Shown piece after piece: positions 1-5,380 of a stretch of 7,067 nt of DNA. The position numbers and the translations under genes are program-made. The first letter of the stretch is position 1, and the number at the start of each line of letters is the position of its first letter. The DNA comes from DAOUTY01 sp964453665 (GTDB lineage Bacteria > Chloroflexota > Dehalococcoidia > SZUA-161): NCBI GenBank assembly GCA_964453665.1, contig CAYVQT010000098.1, positions 1 to 7,067 on the forward strand, read 5' to 3'. The notes beneath the pieces were generated by a model. The model made no database searches. It was not told the origin of the DNA and saw only the letters and a program-made list of their open reading frames with translations.

Positions 1-45
1 CACGACTATTACTTACCATATATGTTAGCACTTGTTAAAGATACA

Positions 46-69
46 AGGGGCGCGGCATGCCGTGCCCCT
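46..69. terminator. GC-rich palindrome after the operon; possible terminator or REP-like repeat
   Basis: The top strand reads AGGGGCGCGG then CATGCCGTGCCCCT, a near-perfect palindrome centred on 57/58. It can fold into a 9-bp stem (47-55 with 60-68) around a 4-base CATG loop, with one G-T pair on the plus strand that becomes an A-C mismatch in minus-strand RNA. It begins 11 bases after the histidine phosphatase stop codon, where an operon terminator is expected. The minus-strand sequence that follows (TTGTATCTTT) is only moderately T-rich, so intrinsic termination is plausible but not compelling. The better pairing on the plus strand suggests instead a REP-like dispersed palindrome of the kind common in Chloroflexota and other environmental genomes. 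That alternative is from general knowledge; no second copy was seen here. Confidence 0.5.
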
Positions 70-80
70 ACATGAATGGT

Positions 81-722
81 TCAGAACTTGTGCTGTAAAT
101 GGCAGGTCTCGTTAAGCGAGGCGAGCACCGTCCATGGCGGGTTGAAATCCAGGGTGCACATGGAGGCCAGGTTCAGCCTCATCCTTCTACATTCCGACAG
201 TTCCAGCCCGAGAGCCTTGCAGATGATGGAAAGTATGGGGAAGTAGTGGGTGACCGCGATCACTACCCCTTTTCCGCTCACTTCGCCCTGCGCTATCTGC
301 TGATTTTGCCTTTCGATGATTTCCTGGACGGCTGTCCAGGCGTTGTCCTGTAGTTCATGAAGGGTGCAACCGCCGGGAACCCTCACGGAAGTGCAGTCCT
401 TTATCCACTTCTCCAGGAAATCACCGTAATGAATCCTCATCTCTTCGTATGTCAGGCCGTCTACCTCACCGGCATCCAGCTCTCTTAGTCCGAAGAGGGG
501 TATAATCTCTACCTGGTGGCAACGGCCTATAGCGTGGGCCGTATCTCTGGCTCTCTTTAGCGGGCTGGTATATATTGCTTCCACCTTCTCGTTCTCGAGT
601 GCACGGGCCAGCGCCTCAGCCTGCCTTTCGCCAGTATCATTTAACGCAAGGTCGCTGATTCCCTGTATACGTCCCAGCTTGTTCATGTCTGTCTCCCCGT
701 GCCTGGCAAGAATAAGTCTCAT
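81..722 (-). CDS. Histidine phosphatase family protein (phosphoglycerate mutase-like)
   Basis: This 213-residue cytoplasmic protein belongs to the branch-1 histidine phosphatase superfamily, which uses a phosphohistidine intermediate to hydrolyse small phosphate esters. The N-terminal signature LARHGET holds catalytic H8 with R7. TSPLKRARDTA (52-62) supplies the second conserved arginine, R57. LRELDAGEVDGLTYEE contains the expected acid E81, and VTH ends in the second catalytic histidine, H159. All core residues are present, so it should be active. The residue after H159 is tyrosine rather than the usual glycine, which may reshape the pocket. Length fits the cobC/gpmB-like group, but no cobalamin or glycolytic genes are adjacent, so the substrate is open. 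The start codon ATG overlaps the protease stop (ATGA), with an AAGG-type ribosome binding site inside the protease 3' end, so translation is probably coupled. It is the last gene of the operon. Confidence 0.88.
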   Translation of the reverse strand: MRLILARHGETDMNKLGRIQGISDLALNDTGERQAEALARALENEKVEAIYTSPLKRARDTAHAIGRCHQVEIIPLFGLRELDAGEVDGLTYEEMRIHYGDFLEKWIKDCTSVRVPGGCTLHELQDNAWTAVQEIIERQNQQIAQGEVSGKGVVIAVTHYFPILSIICKALGLELSECRRMRLNLASMCTLDFNPPWTVLASLNETCHLQHKF

Positions 723-1846
723 AACACCTTCTCTCTTCGGTAGCGCTGAGCAAGCTCCAGACGTTTGTAGTACGGCGGGTGGTCATAGAACATGAGCTCT
801 ATCCATCTGCTGGGTTCGGAATCAGCCAGGTTCTGGTTTGTTAGCTTGGTGAGCATGGTGGTGAATGCATCAGGGTTGTTTGTGGCTGTAAGGGCATAGT
901 TGTCGGCCGCTTCCTCCAGGCGTCGGCTGTAGGCATTGACCAGAGGCGCTAGCACAAGTGCGAGGGCGGCCAGGACCAGTGCCAGCAGCGGAAGCGCTGC
1001 GACATCGGAGACACCATCGAGGTCCAACCGGGGCGCAGCCCAATTAAGCGTCAGGTTTATCAGGTAAAACCCGAGAAGCATTAGTATTGCCTGTGCCGCT
1101 ATGAGCCTTGCGATATCCTTATGCCGCTGGTGGCCGAGTTCATGGGCCATGATCACCTCGATCTCTTCCGGGGTGTAGTGCAGAAGCAGGGTATCGCTGA
1201 TGGCAATACGCCTGGTTTTGCCCCAGCCCATAAGCATTGCATTACCGGTAGACATCTTGTCGCTGAAATCAATCTGATAAACATCCTTTATCTTTATCTG
1301 GCAACGCTCGGCCAGGCTTAGCAGCCTTTGTCGCATTTCTGTATCATTGAGTGGTGCCAGCTTGAAGAATAGTGGCAAGATCAGGACCGGCGCCAGCCTG
1401 GTCATGACCACGCTGAGCAAAGCTATGAAAGCGAAAGCTAACAGCCACCAGGTTTGGGGAAAGGCTTGCATTAGTAGATAGATGACTATCACCAGGGCAG
1501 TGCCCAGAGCCAGTCCCAGACCCATTTCCTTCGCCTCGTCAGCCAGCCACGACCTGCGGCTCTGGTGTGAGATGCCGTAGCGATGGGGCAGAATGAAGCC
1601 GCGATAGACGCTGAGCGGTACAGTGATAGTGGTATAGCTTAGCACCAAGATCAGGAAATAGAGGGCAACCCTCGCTGACTGGGGGAATGCCAGGAAATTC
1701 CTCAACCCGCTGGACAGCCCGCTGAGCAGTACAGCGAGAAGGAAAACAGCTCCCACGGCCATCTCAAGGTATAAAAGGCGCCTCGTCAATTTGCTGTATT
1801 CGCGTGCTTGTGCTTGTCTCTGGGGGTCTACGTCTTGCTCTGACAT
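719..1846 (-). CDS. M48 family zinc metalloprotease, Ste24/CAAX-protease-like membrane protein
   Basis: This 375-residue polytopic membrane protein has the organisation of Ste24-type M48 peptidases. Hydrophobic segments lie at about 25-47, 58-78, 108-130, 134-156, 245-267 and 283-303. The zinc site is HELGH (235-239), within EEIEVIMAHELGHQRHKD. The third ligand is E311 in NAYSRRLEEAADNYAL, the canonical N-x-x-S-R-x-x-E-x-x-A-D pattern. Upstream STGNAMLMGWGKTRRIAISDTLL (199-221) and the late HPPYYKRLELAQ (356-367) are also family hallmarks. Bacterial members have no CAAX prenylation pathway to serve, so a role in membrane protein quality control is inferred. The N terminus is charged and shows no signal peptide. 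The gene starts 10 bases after the DUF2344 stop with only a weak ribosome binding site, consistent with operon coupling, and overlaps the following phosphatase gene by 4 bases. Confidence 0.92.
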   Translation of the reverse strand: MSEQDVDPQRQAQAREYSKLTRRLLYLEMAVGAVFLLAVLLSGLSSGLRNFLAFPQSARVALYFLILVLSYTTITVPLSVYRGFILPHRYGISHQSRRSWLADEAKEMGLGLALGTALVIVIYLLMQAFPQTWWLLAFAFIALLSVVMTRLAPVLILPLFFKLAPLNDTEMRQRLLSLAERCQIKIKDVYQIDFSDKMSTGNAMLMGWGKTRRIAISDTLLLHYTPEEIEVIMAHELGHQRHKDIARLIAAQAILMLLGFYLINLTLNWAAPRLDLDGVSDVAALPLLALVLAALALVLAPLVNAYSRRLEEAADNYALTATNNPDAFTTMLTKLTNQNLADSEPSRWIELMFYDHPPYYKRLELAQRYRREKVL

Positions 1847-1856
1847 GTCTCTAGGC

Positions 1857-2525
1857 CTATCGGCGGGAACCGTGGTTGCTCTGTGAGGACAGGATTAGCT
1901 TGGTGCGATGGATAGATTTGGGGGCGTTGTCAAACCCGAGGGCTAAGGTTACCTGCTCCGGCCTCCCTGTACCTTTGCTGTCACAACACAGTCGCATTCC
2001 AAGTGTGCATTCAGGGGGCTTCCAGTCGATTAGCCAGATGCTGTCGATCAGGCTCCGGAGATCGTATTTACGTATCTCTTTATCTCGGGCGTGCTGCCAG
2101 GGCAATTTATCCCTGGCCAGTAGAGACCGTAGTGAAGCCTCCAATTCCTTTGCCTCTTTGTCAGTATCTACACAGACCTCGTATTCGGCATGGAGCACCT
2201 GGGATTGTAGCGAAGGTACCCCCAGGCCTATCTCGGCCACCTCGGAGATATCGATGCTTGGGGGCAACTTGGTGCTGACTGATTTGAGAAAAAAATGCGG
2301 TGAAACCCGACGATTTAAAAAAACGTCCATAAGCTCTCCGCTACTGGTCACTCCGATGGCCAGGGGTGCTGCGAGGGATAGCTTGGGATGGGGGCTAAAA
2401 CCCTGGGAATAGGCGAGCGGTATATCAGCCCTGCGCAGAGCGCGTTGCCAGAGGCGCATCAGGTCAAGGTGCGATATGTATTTCAGTTCTTTACCTCTGG
2501 CGAAGGTTATACGCAGACGCTGCAT
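1857..2525 (-). CDS. TIGR03936/DUF2344 family radical SAM-linked protein
   Basis: This 222-residue soluble protein matches the family named for its association with a B12-binding-domain radical SAM protein (TIGR03960 type), to which it is often adjacent or fused. Recognisable features are the N-terminal FARGKELKYISHLDLMRLWQRALRRADIPLAYSQGFSPHPKLS block (8-50), LAIGVTSSGELMDV (55-68), IRKYDLRSLI (151-160) and GTGRPEQV (185-192). Its length is typical and it carries no iron-sulfur motif of its own. The usual partner is not in this window. The only radical SAM enzyme here is MtaB, two genes upstream in the same operon. The molecular function is not established. The ATG lies 2 bases after the CNNM/CorC stop and lacks a good Shine-Dalgarno, which suggests coupled translation. 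The C-terminal tail (NHGSRR) is short and polar. Confidence 0.85.
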   Translation of the reverse strand: MQRLRITFARGKELKYISHLDLMRLWQRALRRADIPLAYSQGFSPHPKLSLAAPLAIGVTSSGELMDVFLNRRVSPHFFLKSVSTKLPPSIDISEVAEIGLGVPSLQSQVLHAEYEVCVDTDKEAKELEASLRSLLARDKLPWQHARDKEIRKYDLRSLIDSIWLIDWKPPECTLGMRLCCDSKGTGRPEQVTLALGFDNAPKSIHRTKLILSSQSNHGSRR

Positions 2526-2527
2526 CT

Positions 2528-3784
2528 CTATTCTTTGGTGATCAGGACCTTCCCGATCTTAACTCCCCTCATTTCGGTTATCACTAACTTCAAGTTATTA
2601 TATTTTAGCTGTTCCCCTTCTTTGGGTATGTGGCCGAGCACGTTCAGGACGAAGCCGGCCACCGTCTCATATTCCCCTTCCAGTAGCTCCAGACCGAGTT
2701 TCTCGTTGGCGTCATCGACCCTCATCCCGCCGTCTATCTGGAAGCTGTTCTCGTCGATAGTCTCATAGCTTTTTTTTGCCTTGGCCAGCTCATCACCAAA
2801 CTCCCCCACAATTTCCTCCAGCAAGCGCTCTAAGGTGACCATGCCAGCAGTGCCCCCGAATTCATCGACGACCATAGCCAGCTGTCCGCGCGACTCCTGT
2901 AGCTCTGTGAAAAGCTCAGCGATGGGTTTGCTCTCCGGCACGAAATATGCCCGGCGCGCCAGTTGATCGACGATGCTATCTTGTTGGATAGCGCCTTTGG
3001 CCTGGGCTATGAGAACATCTTTTATCCAGAGGACGCCGACCACGGTGTCAATAGTCTCCTCGTATACCGGGAAGCGGGAGTGCGGAGACTCGACATAGGT
3101 GGCAAGGAACTCGGAGAGTTTGGTGCCTTTTTCCACCCATTTGATGTCTGGACGGGGGGTCATTACCTCGTCGACCTGGCGGTCGCCAAAACGAAAGACC
3201 CTCTCTACCATCTTGGCCTCTGCCTCTATCAGCGTCCCCTCCTCGGCACCCACAGAGACAGCGGTACGGATCTCGTCCTCACTCACCAGCACCTGGCGGA
3301 CCGGCGAAGCTCCAACCAGCCGGGCCAGCTTATCGGCTGTCCAGACGAATATGGTGGCTATCGGGAACAGAACCCATATCAACATCTTCATCGGTGTGGC
3401 ATAGAACAGGGCCATCCTCTCACCATATCTTGTAGCTACTGTTTTGGGAAAGACCTCGCCAAAGACAAGCAGCAGTATGGTCACCCCTGCTGTAGCTACC
3501 AGCACTGCGTACCCTTCGGCGAGCGCTGACATAGCTATTATCGTCGCCAGAGCAGCAGCCGCAGTATTGACCAGATTATTACCCAGGAGAATTGTGGTCA
3601 GTAATCGTTCCGGCTTCTCTGCCATAGAAGCTACTTCTCTGGCGGCACCCCCTTCGGTGTTCGCCAGATGTCTCAGCCGCAGCTTCTGCAAGGAAACAAA
3701 CGCCACCTCCGAGCTGGAGAAAAATCCGGAAAGCACCAGGCAGAGAAAAAACAGTATCAGGTACAATATGTCGATATTAGTCAT
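2528..3784 (-). CDS. CNNM/CorC (hemolysin-like) membrane protein with CBS pair
   Basis: This 418-residue protein has the standard three-part layout of the family. A DUF21/CNNM transmembrane domain (about 1-180) carries hydrophobic segments near 5-30, 60-85, 90-113 and 128-150 and the motifs SGFFSSSEVAF (19-29), LLGNNLVN (66-73) and FGEVFPKT (108-115). A CBS-domain pair follows (about 200-325), with VDEVMTPRPDI, SRFPVYEE and VVDEFGGTAGMVTLE. A C-terminal CorC/HlyC domain (about 340-416) ends the protein. Family members are implicated in magnesium or other divalent-cation export; the old hemolysin name is historical. One small departure is LER where LED is usual at the end of the second CBS domain (318-320). 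The ATG overlaps the mtaB stop by 8 bases (ATGACTAA) and has a GGGAGG ribosome binding site six bases upstream, inside mtaB, which supports this start. Full length, no sign of damage. Confidence 0.93.
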   Translation of the reverse strand: MTNIDILYLILFFLCLVLSGFFSSSEVAFVSLQKLRLRHLANTEGGAAREVASMAEKPERLLTTILLGNNLVNTAAAALATIIAMSALAEGYAVLVATAGVTILLLVFGEVFPKTVATRYGERMALFYATPMKMLIWVLFPIATIFVWTADKLARLVGASPVRQVLVSEDEIRTAVSVGAEEGTLIEAEAKMVERVFRFGDRQVDEVMTPRPDIKWVEKGTKLSEFLATYVESPHSRFPVYEETIDTVVGVLWIKDVLIAQAKGAIQQDSIVDQLARRAYFVPESKPIAELFTELQESRGQLAMVVDEFGGTAGMVTLERLLEEIVGEFGDELAKAKKSYETIDENSFQIDGGMRVDDANEKLGLELLEGEYETVAGFVLNVLGHIPKEGEQLKYNNLKLVITEMRGVKIGKVLITKE

Positions 3785-5087
3785 GGTAAGCCTCCCTTGC
3801 CCTCCGGGACTTAAGGCTCTGGTTTGTCAGTTCTCCCCAGAGCACGTTTTCCTTTTGAGCGACCAGATTCACCGATAACAGCTCATTAGCTAACACCACC
3901 TGGCTGGTGGTATGAACTTTGAGATAGTTGTCCGTGAGCCCAAACCAGTTGCTGTCCTTTTTACCTTCCCACAGTACATCCATTTCCCGGCCCAGGAAAC
4001 GTTCGCGAAAACGCCGGCTGCTTCTTTTAGCCAGGTCGAGCATGGTATCTATGCGTTGTTTCTTCTCTCCGTCTTCTATAGGGTGCTCCATCCGTGCTGC
4101 TCTAGTGCCGGGTCTCGCCGAGTAGGGGAATACATGCAGGTTGGCGAAGCCCATCCGCTCGCAGAAGCGGTAGCTGTCGTTGAACTCCCCTTTTCCTTCT
4201 CCAGGAAAGCCAACCATAATGTCGGTAGTTAAAGCCAGGCCGGGTATCGCTTCACAGGCAAGCTGTGCCGACCTCCGATAGTCAGCGGTAGAGTAACCGC
4301 GGCACATCAGTTCAAGCACCGGGTCGCTACCGCTCTGCAGGGGGAGGTGGATATGGGGACAAAGACGGCTGTCTTCCCAGAGCCGCAGAAGATCAGGGGT
4401 CAGGTCGGATGGCTCAAGGGAAGAGAGTCGCAATCTTTTCACATCGGTTTTCCGGAGAATGTGCTCAATCAATCCCCCCAGGCCTCCGTCATGCCCGTAG
4501 CGCCCGATTCTGGTACCGGTCAGGACCACCTCTTTGTATCCCTCAGTTAGCCTGGACTTAACTTCGCCGATAATCTCTTCCCGGGGTCGGCTCCTCTCAG
4601 GGCCTCGAACCCGGGGCACGATGCAAAATGAGCAGGGGCGGCTGCATCCTTCCTGAATCTTGACCATGGCACGTGTACGCAGCGACTGGCTTTGAGACCC
4701 GCCACTGAGATTAATGGCTCTGTGTCCGTTTGCTTTTTCTTCGATTATATCTAATACCCTTTCCTTATCGCGGTTGCCGATTATCAGTCCTGTACCCTCG
4801 ACATTACTTATCTCGATGGGTGCCCTTTCTGCATAGCAGCCGACAGCTACGATCAGAGTTTCTGGATTGCGTCGGTGGGCCTGCCGCAGCAGCTTGCGGC
4901 ACTTACGGTCAGCGATATGGGTCACGGTGCAAGTATTCAACATGTAGATATCAGTGTCGTGGTGGGGAGCAATAACCTGGTAGCCGGCCTTGAGGAATCT
5001 ACGAGCTAGCGAATCCGTCTCTGCCTGATTAAGTTTGCAGCCCACTGTCTGGAGAGCTACCGTCTTCAGCCTAGACCTCCTCCTCAA
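3777..5087 (-). CDS. mtaB: tRNA (t6A37-C2) methylthiotransferase MtaB
   Basis: This radical SAM enzyme inserts a methylthio group into N6-threonylcarbamoyladenosine at position 37 of tRNAs reading ANN codons. Numbering from the TTG at 5087 (436 residues), the N-terminal methylthiotransferase domain has the three ligands of the auxiliary 4Fe-4S cluster: C17 (VGCKLN), C53 (NTCTVT) and C84 (VGCYAE). The radical SAM cluster is C148-x3-C152-x2-C155 in EGCSRPCSFC. LSSLEPSD, HLPLQSGSD (247-255) and DIMVGFPGE (289-297) are typical of the family. A TRAM domain occupies roughly 365-425. The TTG start is doubtful: the following AGGAGGAGG looks like the Shine-Dalgarno, six bases before a CTG at 5069-5067, which would give a protein beginning (M)KTVALQTVGC, as in typical family members. 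That makes 430 residues. It is the first gene of the operon, directly behind a near-consensus promoter. Confidence 0.93.
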   Translation of the reverse strand: MRRRSRLKTVALQTVGCKLNQAETDSLARRFLKAGYQVIAPHHDTDIYMLNTCTVTHIADRKCRKLLRQAHRRNPETLIVAVGCYAERAPIEISNVEGTGLIIGNRDKERVLDIIEEKANGHRAINLSGGSQSQSLRTRAMVKIQEGCSRPCSFCIVPRVRGPERSRPREEIIGEVKSRLTEGYKEVVLTGTRIGRYGHDGGLGGLIEHILRKTDVKRLRLSSLEPSDLTPDLLRLWEDSRLCPHIHLPLQSGSDPVLELMCRGYSTADYRRSAQLACEAIPGLALTTDIMVGFPGEGKGEFNDSYRFCERMGFANLHVFPYSARPGTRAARMEHPIEDGEKKQRIDTMLDLAKRSSRRFRERFLGREMDVLWEGKKDSNWFGLTDNYLKVHTTSQVVLANELLSVNLVAQKENVLWGELTNQSLKSRRAREAYHD

Positions 5088-5100
5088 CTATAAACTTCAT
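5071..5100 (-). CDS. Possible 9-codon leader ORF (uORF) before mtaB
   Basis: An ATG at 5100 opens a nine-codon frame encoding MKFIVEEEV that ends in TAG at 5073-5071, one base before the proposed CTG start of mtaB. A GGAGG (5107-5103) precedes the ATG but with only two bases of spacing, which is closer than usual. The frame differs from mtaB by one, so it cannot be the mtaB N terminus without a frameshift. It lies within the transcript predicted from the promoter at 5131-5160. It could be a coupling leader, the relic of an earlier ATG start broken by a one-base change in the GAG repeat, or chance. No regulatory motif such as a codon run is visible in the peptide. Confidence 0.25.
   Translation of the reverse strand: MKFIVEEEV
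5076..5084 (-). promoter_or_regulatory. Shine-Dalgarno of mtaB (decides the start)
   Basis: The minus strand carries AGGAGGAGG here, the strongest ribosome binding site of the operon. It falls inside the apparent reading frame if the TTG at 5087 is used, where it would encode Arg-Arg-Arg. Its last G lies six bases upstream of CTG at 5069, ideal initiation spacing, and there is no ATG, GTG or TTG in the right place. The TTG at 5087 has only a GGAGG (5103-5107) about 15 bases upstream, which is too far. Confidence 0.6.
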
Positions 5101-5130
5101 TGCCTCCAAACAATACATGGCTTACGTCAG

Positions 5131-5160
5131 ATTATAGGTTGCTGCGTCCAGCCAAGTCAA
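5131..5160 (-). promoter_or_regulatory. Sigma70-type promoter of the mtaB operon
   Basis: On the minus strand TTGACT (5160-5155) is followed by an 18-base spacer and a perfect TATAAT (5136-5131). Transcription should begin near 5124, giving a leader of about 35 bases to the TTG or 55 bases to the CTG of mtaB. This is the only convincing promoter ahead of the five-gene run, and the genes downstream are too tightly packed to need others. No terminator-like hairpin is seen between the promoter and the gene. Confidence 0.75.
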
Positions 5161-5215
5161 GCACAGCGCGAGGCCAGGGATTTCGAAAAGTCCCCAACGT
5201 AAAGTCAAGCCAGTC

Positions 5216-5323
5216 TCAATCCTTATGATGTAATTTGAGATAATCAAAAATAGATAGGGGATCAATACTACGCTTGCCAGGTCTAACTAAATGGATGGCG
5301 TCTGCCCAAAGACCACCAAACAT
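5216..5323 (-). CDS. Doubtful 35-codon ORF between the oxidoreductase and mtaB
   Basis: An ATG at 5323 opens a 35-codon frame ending in TGA at 5218-5216. The peptide begins MFGGLWADAIHL and continues through VRPGKRSIDPLSIFDYLKL to HHKD. The same frame stays open upstream for 14 further codons, back to a TAG shortly after the oxidoreductase stop. The mix of residues (W, D, P, G, hydrophobics) is more protein-like than expected of random AT-rich DNA, but there is no clear Shine-Dalgarno before the ATG and I recognise no family. It could be a small gene, the 3' remnant of a decayed gene, or chance. The rest of the 293-base intergenic region holds the mtaB promoter and no clear terminator for the oxidoreductase. 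Confidence 0.2.
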   Translation of the reverse strand: MFGGLWADAIHLVRPGKRSIDPLSIFDYLKLHHKD

Positions 5324-5380
5324 TTCTCTGTTTTGTCCACAAATTCGTTTTTGTTGAATGCTGAGCTAGCTAGAATTGTA

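Noticed and set aside
1876..2412. 178-codon open frame on the plus strand
   Set aside because: It lies wholly antisense to the DUF2344 gene, whose protein has clear family motifs; the plus-strand translation is low in recognisable features and is a shadow.
2963..3529. 188-codon open frame on the plus strand
   Set aside because: It is antisense to the CNNM/CorC gene, which shows all its family motifs; the frame is a by-product of that gene's codon pattern.
5177..5194. Hairpin-like GGGATTT/AAGTCCC inverted repeat in the intergenic region
   Set aside because: On the transcribed minus strand the stem has a C-A mismatch and no T-tract follows, so it is not supported as a terminator; it lies upstream of the mtaB promoter without another sign of function.
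5154..5210. Repeated AAGTCAAGC (5154-5162 and 5202-5210), giving a second TTGACT box upstream of the mtaB promoter
   Set aside because: Only nine bases match, and the second TTGACT has no -10 element at a usable distance, so there is no basis for a tandem promoter or operator pair.
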